DNA of 64,000 bases from Aegilops tauschii subsp. strangulata. Lineage: Eukaryota > Streptophyta > Magnoliopsida > Poales > Poaceae. Both the position numbers and the translations under genes were made by a program. Below the pieces are notes generated by a model. The model did not search any database. It had not been told where the DNA came from and saw only the letters and a list, made by a program, of their open reading frames with translations. The stretch spans positions 379,479,633 to 379,543,632 of the forward strand of contig NC_053039.3 in NCBI RefSeq assembly GCF_002575655.3, given 5' to 3'. Shown piece after piece: positions 35,285 through 45,611 of the stretch (positions are counted from its first letter, which is position 1; each line of letters begins with the position of its first letter).

Positions 35285-35879
35285 AACACATAGCTACTGG
35301 TACAAACCCTCAGCCCCAAGGGTGGACTACTCCCTCCTCATCATGGTGGCCGTCGGGATGATGAAGATGGCCACCGGTGATGATTTCCCCCTCCGGCAGG
35401 TGCCGGAACGGGATCTAGATTGGTTTCTCGTGGCTACAGAGGCTTGCGGCGGCGGAACTTCTGATCTAGGGTCTTCGCGAGGGTTTTTGGAACATTTGGG
35501 AATTTATAGGGCGACGAAGTGGGGTGCCGGAGGCCACCGAGGTGGGCACTATCCAACGGGGCGCGCTTGGGGGCCCAGGCGCGCCCTGGTGGGTTGTGCC
35601 CCCCTTGGGGCACCCCCCTGGTGCTGCTCTGGCCCATTGGATGTCTTCTGGTCCATAAAAAATCCATAAAAAGTTTCGCTGCGTTTGGACTCTGTTTGAT
35701 ATTGATTTTCTGTGATGTTAAAAACAAGCAAAAAACAGCAACTGGCACTGGGCACTATGTCAATAGGTTAGTCCCAAAAAATGATATAAAGTTGCTATAA
35801 AATGATTGTAAAACATTCAAGAATGATAATATAACAGCTTAAATACTTCATAAATTATAGATACTTTAGAGACGTATCA
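34294..35879 (-). repeat. 5' LTR of the Athila-group element (1,586 bp)
   Basis: TG...CA boundaries TGATACGTCTC (35,879) and GACATCA (34,294). It contains CTATAAAT on the - strand at 35,502-35,509 as a probable TATA box. Its partner LTR and target duplication lie outside the window. Confidence 0.88.
35242..35282. repeat. (AG)n microsatellite
   Basis: About 20 uninterrupted AG units within the Athila-group LTR. Confidence 0.98.
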
Positions 35880-37969
35880 GGCATCCAATCGTGTATCTCA
35901 GCAAAACATTGGGCCCACGAACCAAAGGGTTATTGACATATGAAAAAGAATATCTCGCAATTGTCCTGGCAGTCAAGCAATGGCGACCATATCTTCAGTC
36001 TGGGGAGTTCTTGGTCAAGACTGATCAACGCAGCTTGGTCCACTTAAAAGAGCAACGCCTACACACCCCATGGCAACAAAATGCTTTTACCAAGTTGTTG
36101 GGCATGTAGTATCACATCTATTTTCACAAGGGTACGAAGAATAGTGCTGCTGATGCACTGTCGAGGCGACCTATCTCTACCCCGGAACAATTACAGGCTA
36201 TCTCAGTGTGCCAACCGGCATGGCTGCAGGAAATTGTCAAGGGCTATGAGGCTGGCCCCAAAACACAACAATTGATCTCCCAGCTCGTTGTAGCAACCGT
36301 GGCTGGAGGAAACTTCACCATCAACACGGGCATAGTACGATTCAAAGGTCATGTCTGGTTGGGTAACAATGCACACCTACATCAACAGGTCATGCGTTCT
36401 TTGCATGACAACGCTATCGGAGGCCATTCCAGGTTTCCTACTACTTATCGCCGGATTAAACACATGTTCGCCTGGCTTGGAATGAAACAACGGGTCAAGG
36501 TACATGTGTGGCCATGCCAAGTGTGTCAACGGGCAAAACCTGATCGCGCGCAATACCACGAACTACTACACCCTCTGCCCGTTGCCAAACGCTGCTGGGA
36601 TCTAGTTTAGATGGATTTCATCGGAGGATTACCACAGTCCAGGCAATATAACTGCATACTTGTCATTGTGGACACTTTCCCCAAGTATGTGCATTTTCTT
36701 CTGGTCAAGAATCCTTACACAGCGCAGAGCATTGCACAGTTGTACAATGATCAAGTCTATAAGGTCCATGGTATGCCTGAAGCAAACATTTCAGATCGGG
36801 ACGTTGTTTTCACCAGCAAGGTCTGGCAAGAGATTTTCAAGTTGCAAGGAGTGGAGCTGAAGATGAGCTCTTCCCACCATCTACAAACGGACAGGCAAAT
36901 GGAGCGTGCTAACCAATGCATTGAGACATATCTACGCTACTTCGTGCACAACACTCTAGCAAATTGGAGCAGATGGTTGGCGTTGGCAGAATTCTGGTAC
37001 AATTCAACATACCACTATACCTTGGGTAAGACTCCATTCTTTGTGGTTTATGGTCAAGAACCGCTGCAGTTGGGCGTGGTACTAGAACATGCAACTCCCC
37101 TACCTGAGCAGGGGCGGAGCCCGGATTTGAACATGAGCGGGGCGAAGAAGAAAAATATCAATTTAAACACAGAAGCGATAAAACTTGCTCTAAAGTGAGA
37201 GGGGTTTAACGCAGAGTCCCTTGTAAGTGTGAAATGCTACAATGGCGAACAAATGCACTATGCGGAGCACATCGCACCACAAGGTGAAACTTTGTGCAGG
37301 AAATAAAACATTAGAAATAAAAAGTCTCAGCAACACATTGATATAGATAATTGAAAAAATATATTTGACAATAAAAACCTCAATTCAATTAATAAAATTG
37401 TTTATAACTACGAAGCTCATCAAACAATCTGATAATCTAATTGGAAGAACCTTTGCACAAACAATATTTTCATATAGCGACCATATAAATTTCAAACAAA
37501 CTGTTCTGTGATTAAAAGGAAGACGTGCAGTAAATTAATCAATTCTCTTGTATGAATGTGAACCAATGAATTAGACTGGTAGGCTGCAGTCGTCCATCAA
37601 CAAGAGTGGAACGTAGATGATACCTTTAGATTCGAGGGCTTGAAGAATAAACACCATGATAAACATACTTGAATACGGTTGACACTGCGGCAGGATTAAC
37701 AGAGGCAGGGGCAGGAGCGCCCATGTTTAGCACGGCGCCATCGCGGCCGGTGTCCTTCTTATTTGGCGTCCGGTGACTAGCATCGCGGCGAGCGGTGGCC
37801 TGGAATAACGGCGAGAAGGAGCCTTATGGCGGCCAGCGGCGGCGTGGAATCGATCTAACAACCTACAGATTCGGATTAGGTTTACTCGAACGAAGGGAGC
37901 AAGTTACAGTTCGCCGCTAATCCTGGCTAAGCAACGTGGGGCATGGGCTCTTTCTGGGCTTTGTCACGT

Positions 37970-39082
37970 TCTTTTTTTGCGTGGAACTGAAGAGCTTTAT
38001 TCAATCAACCGAGCTCCGGCACTGTCCGCCATCAGGCTAGTGACCAGAAGTCCGGGGGGAAAGCTCATCCAACACTCCGTCACCTCCAATGTGCTGGCAT
38101 GTCTTGCATAAAGGTGGGCCGGAACATTTGAATGCCTCTTTACATGAACAATATTAAAAGAAGAAAAAGTATCTGCTAGCTCTTCAATATCTAATAACAC
38201 AGGCGCTATGAGGGAGTGCGAAGAACGGCACGAGTTCCAGAGATCCACCACATCTTTGCTATCAGTCTCCATCTGTACTCGCTCAAAGCCTCGAAGCTTT
38301 GCAAAAACCACGCCTTCGCGAAGAGCCATAGCCTCCGCAACTAGCGGGTCGGTAACACCACGAGTCGGTTTGCACCAAGCTCCGATGAATGCTGAAGGTG
38401 AATGTGCGACACCTCCCAATCCAGCAAGCCTTGCCTCCATCGATATCCCTGCATCGGTGTTGATCTTGATGCAGCCCTCATCAGGGGGGCGCCACCCAAA
38501 TCCTGGTAGGGTTCGAGCCAACGCCCTGGGTAGCTCCAAAATCGCCAGGTCTTCCCTAGCCTTCTTCATAGTCACCACCGGGTCAAGACTTGTCCTGTCA
38601 TGAGTGATATTGTTCCGGGACGTCCAAATCGCCCACATAACTGTGATGATTTTTGCATGTTCACTGTCTTCAAACCTGGGGTCACACAAGATGTCTTGGG
38701 ACCATGTCATTGTATGAAGATCTGGGAGCTTGACATCGAGCCAATCTCTTGCCTCACTCCAAAACATCTTTGCATGCGTGCACTTAATCAGTGCATGATA
38801 GATATCTTCGTCTGTATGAAAACAGACTTTACACCGGGCCATCTCCGCAATGTGCCGGTACTACAATATGCTTTCAACAGGCAAAATATTCCTGAGTACT
38901 CGCCACCAAAACACCCGCACTTTTGGCACAACCTTGAGCTTCTAGAGTCTAGACCATAACTGTTTTTGATTCTCTGAAGATTCGGTCACGGTCCCTTCCC
39001 CTAGAGCGCCATGCTCGTTGCGGGTCATCAAAGATCGGTAAGCAGATTTCACAGAGTAGATCCCAGACTTTTTGGCAGCCCA
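37970..39082 (-). mobile_element. 5'-truncated LINE (RIX-type) inside the hAT element
   Basis: A perfect 16-bp duplication CTGGGCTTTGTCACGT flanks it (37,954-37,969 and 39,083-39,098). The poly-T at 37,972-37,978 marks the 3' end on the - strand. About 1.1 kb is present, so only the extreme 3' part of the LINE inserted. The long perfect duplication indicates a younger event than the hAT insertion. Confidence 0.93.
37997..39082 (-). pseudogene. LINE ORF2 C-terminus (zf-RVT and RNase H)
   Basis: The - strand reading begins in a zf-RVT-type region (KVVPKVRVFWWRVLRN near 38,930; CKVCFHTDEDIYHALIKC) and continues into WAIWTSRNN and a plant-LINE RNase H domain (KINTDAG near 38,460, AEAMALREG, METDSKDVVD). 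It ends at 37,997. Stops occur at about 38,946 and 38,864, so only the last 281 residues are open. A dead-on-arrival insertion without reverse transcriptase. Confidence 0.88.
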
Positions 39083-39812
39083 CTGGGCTTTGTCACGTAC
39101 ACAGCACAACAAGAAACGGGTCAGTTTGGGCCTTTATGATAGGATACGGAGATTAGTACTTGAATACTCGTATATACTGCCCCATATTAGTACTAATATC
39201 TGCACTAGATGGTTAGGGAGGTCCCCGCAAAAAATTAGATGGTTAGGGGGGGCGATCGGGGGGGGGGGTCCGCCCCTGTACCCGACCTCAACGAGTGGCT
39301 TGAGGAACGCCAACAGATTCCAGACGCTCTACGGCAGCACCTTGTTCATGCCAAGAAAATAATGAAGAATCAAGCTAACCAACGAACCCCCAGAGAATTC
39401 CAAGTGGGCGATCAGGTTTTCCTCAATCTACAGCCTTACATTCAGACATCTTTGGCCCGACGGGCCAACCAGATTCTCAGATTCAAATTTTTCAGGCCTT
39501 ATCCGATCATCTGACGAGTGAATGACGTCACGTATGAACTGCAACTACCCGAATGATCATCCATCTTCCCCGTCTTTCATGTATCGCAACTTCGCAAGGC
39601 GCTGATACCAGGTACAAGTGCTTCCTCGTCACTTCCAACCATTGCTGACACTATCAGTGTGCCTGTCAAGATCCTAGACAAACGGTGGCGTCACGGCTCC
39701 CACAAGATACGCGAGCAGGCCTGGTACGTTGGCAGGATAATCAAGCTACTCCAGACACTTGGGAAGATCTCGAAGATCTCGGGCGACGTTTTCCTGCTGC
39801 ACCGACTTAGAG

Positions 39813-40902
39813 GAGTAAATAGCATAAAACTACTACTTTATAGGCTAGGGTACCAAAAAACTACCGGTTTTTATTTTTCCTCAGATAACTACCAAATGAG
39901 CGGTCCGCTGTTTCAAAAAAACCTAATCATAGAGTGCTTTAAAATTGATCGCGATTATGACAGTTGGGACCCGCATGTAGGAAACCGTTTGTTTGACCAT
40001 CTGTTTGACTATTACCTTACATATGGGGTCCGCATGTCAGTGTCTCTTTGTAATATTCTAATATAAAAAATATGTTCTCTTACACATTTACAGACAACCC
40101 CTGTAAGTTCTCAGAAAAAAGCAATCGGGTCCCTGGATTTTTCAGACAAAGCAATCGGGCCCTTGAGGATAACTCGCCCAGAGAAACGACGCCGGCAGCT
40201 CACCGGCGGCCAGGTCGCCGGCAAGGTGAAAGGAGGTGGCTCGGCCGCCTCGTTCCTCAGCGCAAGGCGGGCGACGGACTGGGTGGCGGAGTTCCATGCC
40301 GACCGCTGCCGCTGCTCCTTGCCATGGCACGCAGTGGCCCGTGCTCCTGGACGCGGCAGCCCGAGCCCCTGGCCATGGCGCGGCTGGTGTCGACCCGTGC
40401 TCCTTGCCGCGACTGGTGGCAACCCATTCTCCTTCGCGCTCTTGGCGGCGGCCCTTGCTCCTCGGCGTCGCGGGCGCGCTCCTGGCCATGGCACACGGAT
40501 GGCAGCGACCCGTGTTCCTACGCTGCAGCTACTCCTCCGCGCGTCCTTCGTTCCCGCCGTCATCCTTGTCTTAGCGCGTGACGGAATGTGGAGGTGGCCG
40601 TCGGCGGGTGGGGGTAGTCGGGTAGGGGGGAGGAAGAAGAAAGAGCCAGAGAAGATAGAGGAAGAAGAGACAACTTACACGGGGTCCCCCATGTAAGGTA
40701 ACAATCAAACAAAACGGCCAAACAAACGGATTGTTTAGGGGTGGACCCGACCTGTCATAAAACAGTTTAAATCGCTAGTAAGGAATGTTTTGGGTTTTCT
40801 GAAACAGCTGGCCGCTCATCTGGTAGTTATCTGAGAAAAATTAAAAACCGATAGTTTTTTAAAACCGTAGCCTGTAAAGTAGTAGTTTTATGCTATTTAC
40901 TC
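39813..40902. mobile_element. Mutator-like element, non-autonomous, possible Pack-MULE
   Basis: A perfect 9-bp duplication GACTTAGAG flanks it (39,804-39,812 and 40,903-40,911). Inverted termini of about 100 bp start GAGTAAATAGCATAAAACTA and match with scattered differences; weaker similarity extends further in. The 1,090-bp element has AT-rich arms and a sharply GC-rich centre (40,170-40,680) that stays open in several frames on both strands but matches no domain I recognise. GC-rich, 5'-gene-end-like cargo is typical of grass Pack-MULEs, so capture is plausible but unproven. Confidence 0.9.
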
Positions 40903-40938
40903 GACTTAGAGACAAGTCGTGTCTGAAGAAGGAGGGGG

Positions 40939-40974
40939 TGTTAGCGACCCAACTGCACCTGGGCGAGGAGAAGC
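40939..40974 (+). repeat. Start of the 3' LTR of the Reina-like element
   Basis: TGTTAGCGACCC follows the purine tract GAAGGAGGGGG at the end of pol. The LTR is cut at 40,974 by the solo LTR and resumes at 42,765. Confidence 0.6.
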
Positions 40975-42759
40975 TGTTGGATAACGTAGCAGAAATTCAA
41001 AATTTTCTACGCATCACCAAGATCAATCTATGGAGTAATCTAGCAACGAGGGGAAGGGGAGTGCATCTACATACCCTTGTAGATCGCGATGCGGAAGCGT
41101 TGCAAGAACGCGGATGAGGGAGTCGTACTCGTAGCGATTCAGATCGCGGTTGATTCCGATCTAAGCACCGAAGAACGGTGCCTCCGCGTTCAACACACGT
41201 GCAGCCCGGTGATGTCTCCCATGCCTTGATCCAGCAAGGAGAGAGGGAGAGGTTGGGGAAGACTCCATCCAGCAGCAGCACGACGGCGTGGTGGTGGTGG
41301 AGGAGCGTGGCAATCCCGCAGGGCTTCGCCAAGCACCGCGGGAGAGGAGGAGGAGGGAGAGGGGTAGGGCTGCACCGAAAGAGAGACGTTCTCGTGTGTC
41401 TTGGGCAGCCCAAACCTCAACTATATATAGGGGGGAGGGGGCTGCGCCCCCCTTAGGGTTTCCACCCCCAAGAGGAGGTGGCCAGCCCTAGATCCCATCA
41501 AGGGGGGGCGGCCAAGGGGAGGGGAGGGGGGCGCCCCACTAGATGGGCCCTAAGGCCCATCTGGACCTAGGGTTTGCCCCCTCCCACTCTCCCATGCGCC
41601 TTGGGCCTTGGTGGGGGGGCGCACCAGCCCACCTGGGGCTGGTCCCCTCCCACACTTGGCCCACGCAGCCTTCTGGGGCTGGTGGCCCCACTTGGTGGAC
41701 CCCCGGGACCCTCCCGGTGGTCCCGGTACATTACCGATTTCACCCGAAACTTTTCCGGTGACCAAAACAGGACTTCCCATATATAAATATTTACCTCCGG
41801 ACCATTCCGGAACTCCTCGTGACGTCCGGGATCTCATCCGGGACTCCGAACAACATTCGGTAACCACGTACATACTTTCCCTATAACCCTAGCGTCATCG
41901 AACCTTAAGCGTGTAGACCCTACGGGTTCGGGAACCATGCAGACATGACCGAGACGTTCTCCGGTCAATAACCAACAGCGGGATCTGGATACCCATGTTG
42001 GCTCCCACATGTTCCACGATGATCTCATCGGATGAACCACGATGTCGGGGATTCAATCAATCCCGTATGCAATTCCCTTTGTCCAACGGTATGTTACTTG
42101 CCCGAGATTCGATCGTCGGTATCCCTATACCTTGTTCAATCTCGTTACCGGCAAGTCTCTTTACTCGTTCCATAACTCACATCATCCCGTGATCAACTCC
42201 TTGGTCACATTGTGCACATTATGATGATGTCCTACCGAGTGGGCCCAGAGATACCTCTCCGTTTACACGGAGTGACAAATCCCAGTCTCGATTCGTGCCA
42301 ACCCAACAGACACTTTCAGAGATACCTGTAGTGCACCTGTATAGCCACCCAGTTACGTTGTGACGTTTGGTACACCCAAAGCATTCCTACGGTATCCGGG
42401 AGTTGCATAATCTCATGGTCTAAGGAACTGATACTTGACATTAGAAAAGCTCTGAGCAAACGAACTACACGATCTTGTGCTAGGCTTAGGATTGGGTCTT
42501 GTCCATCACATCATTCTCCTAATGATGTGATCCCGTTATCAACGACATCCAATGTCCATGGTCAGGAAACCGTAACCATCTATTGATCAACGAGCTAGTC
42601 AACTAGAGGCTTACTAGGGACATGGTGTTGTCTATGTATCCACACATGTATCTGAGTTTCCTATCAATACAATTCTAGCATGGATAATAAACGATTATCA
42701 TCAACAAGGAAATATAATAATAACCTATTTATTATTGCCTCTAGGGCATATTTCCAACA
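40975..42759 (-). mobile_element. BARE/Angela-type Copia solo LTR
   Basis: On the - strand it begins TGTTGGAAATATGCCCTAGA (42,759) and ends GCTACGTTATCCAACA (40,975), the ends of BARE-1/Angela LTRs; the length of 1,785 bp also fits. A perfect 5-bp duplication GAAGC flanks it (40,970-40,974 and 42,760-42,764). No internal region is present, so it arose by LTR-LTR recombination. CTATATATAG at 41,421-41,430 is the probable LTR TATA box. Confidence 0.95.
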
Positions 42760-42764
42760 GAAGC

Positions 42765-43046
42765 CACGGTACCGGGCCGGCCCAGGAGAGAGAGGAGGCC
42801 CTGGAGAAGGATTAGTGCGCCCTATTGGCAGGCTGGGAGCTTCGGACCCCGGCGAAAGGCGCCCGCACACTCATGCCGCCACGACGTCCGATGGAAAATC
42901 AGAACGGCCGTCTCTAGCTCAACCCTGGAGCTCGCGTCGCCGTACGCCGCGCATTGGATCCGGGGCTTTTGGCGGCTCGCCGCCGTACATCGCCCGTGGC
43001 TTTCTCGATCGTTGATGGCCGCCGGCCCCGCCCTCGCGCCGCATGC
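42765..43046 (+). other. GC-rich remainder, probable rest of Reina-like LTR then unassigned sequence
   Basis: Continues from GAGGAGAAGC across the solo LTR as CACGGTACCGGGCCGGCCC, consistent with LTR sequence for the first 50-100 bases. The remaining part is GC-rich, with no gene or repeat I can name. Confidence 0.35.
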
Positions 43047-43310
43047 TTTTTTTTGCGGGGAAAAATGAATTCTCGTTACTCAAGGAGGCTTCTCAGCGAG
43101 AGCCAGGTTTACAACAAAGCCTATCCCGGCAGTAAGCCAGACTGCTGTGCGCGGAGTGCTACGGCCATAGGCGGCCAGCTCATGACTAATCCTGTTCTGC
43201 AGACGGCTACAAAGAGTAAAAGAGATCTTCCTAGCATTGCTTCCAGCCAACCTACGAATCTCCTTTATAAGTGCATGATGTGACGATCTATCCATCTCGC
43301 GTGCTTTTCC
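43047..43310 (-). mobile_element. LINE 3'-end fragment
   Basis: Poly-T at 43,047-43,054, then on the - strand a short protein piece with SSHHALIKEIRRLA and SRLQNRISHELAAYGR ending AEKPP near 43,080. This resembles the C-terminal RNase H end of plant LINE ORF2. The 5' limit and target duplication are not clear. Confidence 0.55.
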
Positions 43311-44810
43311 TGCCGCAGGAAGCAGAGACCGGGAAACAGGGCCGCACGTTACTGTTGGATAACGTTTCCCGCCAGAAAAATGGCCAATTACACGCATAGA
43401 AAAATGGCCAGTATGATAATGCAAGATCGAAAGGTATATAGTACTCTATATAATTACTATTTCTCTCAAGGTTTTTCGTGTCTATGCACCTGGCATTGGC
43501 GACACGGATCTTTTAATCCCCTGTGCTTCTCCGACGCGCAGGTTCTCTGGGTGGCAGTTGGGACCTGTACTGGTACTGCTGTCTAGGGCGGTTGATGCCA
43601 TGGGCAGTTGCGAAAGCTCGCTTGCTCGCGCCATGGCCGGCGCTCGATGTGGACCGGATTTTGAGACAGAAGAGATGACCTTTCTTTCTTTCTTTCGTTC
43701 TTTTTTTCTTCCCTCATCCTCACCACCCCTTTTGACCCCGGGGATACGTTGCCTCGGCATCCGTTCTTCCAGCCTGTCGACCTCCGCACCACGCTGCCTT
43801 GACGATAAAATTAACCGAGTCCAAAAATAAATCACTCCAAGAAATATGCCGTACCACTCGACGAGGCCACTGGCAGAACACAAGTAACCGACGGAGCAAC
43901 TGTTTGCGCACACTGCGCCCGGCTAGCACCGCAGAGAAAATCATTAGCACCGCAGCCGCAGATGGCCATGGATTAGACATCACAGCTATCAAGTCCGTAT
44001 AACCGTTTCATGATCAGTGTGCGTTTGGGGTCGCCAGCCCGGCCGGACACAATTAGTAGCGGTGCGTTTGGATAAATGGATTTCACTTGAATTCAGCCTG
44101 TCGCCTGGCCCCGCCGCCGCACGGCTTGCTGTTCCTGTTCCAGCCCACTCAGCGGCGCCAGTGCGCCATGATTTCTCTTCTCCACCGTGATTGCTCCACG
44201 CACGCTCCAAAAGAACGGCAAGTTGCCGATCGAATGCATAAACAGTACCACTCCTCCTACTACCCGAGAATATACAGTGCTATTACTACTCGTCCATGGA
44301 GTAGTTCGCAGTTTTTCCATTTCGGTTTCGTCACCTTTTTTCGTATTCAATACGGGCAGATGAGATCTAGCCAAACCGACAGCCACAAGGATCGACCGAT
44401 CGATCGAGGCCAGAAATGAACAAAGTAGCTAGGCATGGCATGCATGGAGTGCACGATAACTCCATGCTGATGCTAATTTTCTCTATACGAAAAGAACACC
44501 ATTTGTGCTCGTCACTGCTACATCCAACGCCACAGAGATCCAAACCGAAGGTGGGAGATGGAGAACAAGTGGAAATACGTGCAAAAAAAGCTAGTGTTAC
44601 GCCAGGAAGTGAGAGAAAGCAAACAAAAAAAGCGTTGGAAAATGCATGGCGAGCTTTGCCAACTACGCGCGGCACGGCAGGCATCTTACCTTAAACCCCA
44701 GTGCCCACTGGCCAGGGGCATGGGCGCCACGCTCACGCTACATATCCGGGCGAGCCGAGCTAGCTAGGTGCACGCCACTCTCAGTCCACACTCCCCTCAC
44801 GCTCCGCACA
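43311..44810. other. Intergenic sequence upstream of the FLA gene
   Basis: Single-copy-looking sequence with a T-rich (TTTC)n stretch at 43,679-43,712 and a GATCGACCGATCGATCGA run at 44,391-44,407. Presumably contains the FLA promoter. A TATA-like CTACATATC at 44,738-44,746 lies 65-73 bases before the start codon, a weak match. No gene or transposon recognised. Confidence 0.5.
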
Positions 44811-45611
44811 ATGCGGTGCCTTCGCCTCGCCGTCGCGCTGGTCTTGCTCGTCGCGCTGCCCCTCGCGGCCGCCGCGGGGGCCAAGGCCAAGGCCCCGGCC
44901 GCCCCGCCGGCGCCGCCGAACGCCACGGCGGCGATGGCCAAGGGCGGGTGCAAGGCCTTCGCGGCGCTGATCGCGGCCTCGCCCGACGCGGCGTCCACCT
45001 ACGACGCGGCCGCGAGCGGCGGCATGACGGTCTTCTGCCCCTCCGACGACGCCGTGGCGTCCTTCATGCCCCGGTACAAGAACCTCACCGCCGACGGCAA
45101 GGCGTCGCTGCTGCTGTTCCACGCCGTCCCCGTCTACTACTCGCCGGGGAGCCTCAAGTCCAACAACGGCGTCATGAACACGCTCGCCACCGACGGCTCC
45201 GCCCGGAACTACAACTTCACGCTGCAGAACGAGGGCAACGTCGTCACCATCAAGACGGGCGCCTCCGGGGCCGTCGCGCGGGTCAGGTCCACGCTGCTGG
45301 ACACGGACCCCGTCGCCGTCTACGCCGTCGACAGGGTGTTCGAGCCCGTCGAGCTGTTCAAGCCCGCGCCGTCCCCGACCCCCGCGCCCGCGCCCGCCCC
45401 GGCCGCCGACGCGCCCAAGGCGGGCAAGGGCGGCGCCGCGCGCCACCGCTCGCCCCCAGCCGTCGCGGACGCGCCCGGGCCCGAGGCCGAGGACACCGCC
45501 CCGGCGGACCAGAAGAAGGACTCCAAGAAGAGCGCGGCCGCCGGCGCGCCGCGCGCAAGGTGGCTCGCCGCGGCGCTGGCGACCGTGGCCGTGGCTTCCA
45601 CGCTGGCTTAG
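44811..45611 (+). CDS. Fasciclin-like arabinogalactan protein, single FAS1 domain
   Basis: A 266-residue intronless protein. Signal peptide at residues 1-22 (MRCLRLAVALVLLVALPLAA), short Ala/Pro region, one FAS1 domain (about 46-185) with H1 motif TVFCPSDDA (73-81), FH at 103-104 and H2-like YAVDRVFEP (171-179). An Ala/Pro-rich AGP region with APSPTPAPAPAPA follows (185-235), then a Lys-rich stretch and a hydrophobic tail (250-266) fitting a GPI-anchor signal. Potential N-glycosylation sites are N37, N91 and N135. The domain resembles the second FAS1 domain of FLA2-type proteins. Known role of the family: GPI-anchored cell-surface glycoproteins in wall assembly and adhesion. The ATG at 44,811 is chosen because it gives the signal peptide; the frame is open further upstream. 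GC-rich codon use, as in many grass genes. Confidence 0.95.
   Translation: MRCLRLAVALVLLVALPLAAAAGAKAKAPAAPPAPPNATAAMAKGGCKAFAALIAASPDAASTYDAAASGGMTVFCPSDDAVASFMPRYKNLTADGKASLLLFHAVPVYYSPGSLKSNNGVMNTLATDGSARNYNFTLQNEGNVVTIKTGASGAVARVRSTLLDTDPVAVYAVDRVFEPVELFKPAPSPTPAPAPAPAADAPKAGKGGAARHRSPPAVADAPGPEAEDTAPADQKKDSKKSAAAGAPRARWLAAALATVAVASTLA

Larger units (their letters stand above)
31888..35879 (-). mobile_element. Athila-group (Sabrina/WHAM-like) gypsy element, 5' part
   Basis: On the - strand: LTR from 35,879 (TGATACGTCTC...) to 34,294 (...GACATCA), then PBS, leader and a decayed ORF region down to 31,888, where the Copia element interrupts it. The rest lies to the left of the window. A tRNA-Asp-type PBS and the LTR ends fit the Athila lineage as represented by Sabrina and WHAM in Triticeae. 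It interrupts the Reina-like remnant that starts at 35,880. Confidence 0.85.
37109..39278. mobile_element. Non-autonomous hAT element (contains a LINE)
   Basis: Ends are CAGGGGCGGAG (37,109) and TCCGCCCCTG (39,278), the inverted termini of a common grass hAT group. Flanking 8-bp sequences TACCTGAG and TACCCGAC match at 6 of 8 bases, as expected for an old duplication. Without the LINE the element is about 1.04 kb. No hAT transposase domain is seen. It interrupts the integrase C-terminal region. Confidence 0.8.
35880..39803 (+). pseudogene. Pol remnant (RNase H, integrase, chromodomain) of the Reina-like element
   Basis: RNase H tail (TYEKEYLAIVLAVKQW, 35,927-35,974), integrase HHCC finger (about 36,360-36,530, VWPCQVCQRAK), integrase core (MDFIGGLPQ 36,611; SDRDVVF 36,795; ANQCIE 36,910), then the C-terminal part after the hAT insertion (39,287-39,800, FHVSQLRKALIPG) and a chromodomain. 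Stops occur at 36,107-36,109, 36,608-36,610, 39,512-39,514 and 39,554-39,556. The chromodomain (from about 39,660) is split by a single-base shift near 39,700. The hAT insertion with its duplication is a multiple of three, so the frame resumes correctly. Thoroughly dead, consistent with being the oldest layer. Confidence 0.85.
35880..42820 (+). mobile_element. Reina-like chromovirus remnant, oldest element of the nest
   Basis: Pol coding sequence from RNase H to chromodomain is spread over 35,880-37,108, 39,287-39,812 and 40,912-40,938. A polypurine tract (AAGGAGGGGG) and the start of the 3' LTR (TGTTAGCGACCC, 40,939) follow. It is interrupted by a hAT element, a Mutator-type element and a solo LTR. 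Its 5' part lies beyond the Athila-group insertion, off the window. The LTR end is not clear; it probably stops near 42,800. Clade assignment rests on integrase and chromodomain wording and is tentative. Confidence 0.75.
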
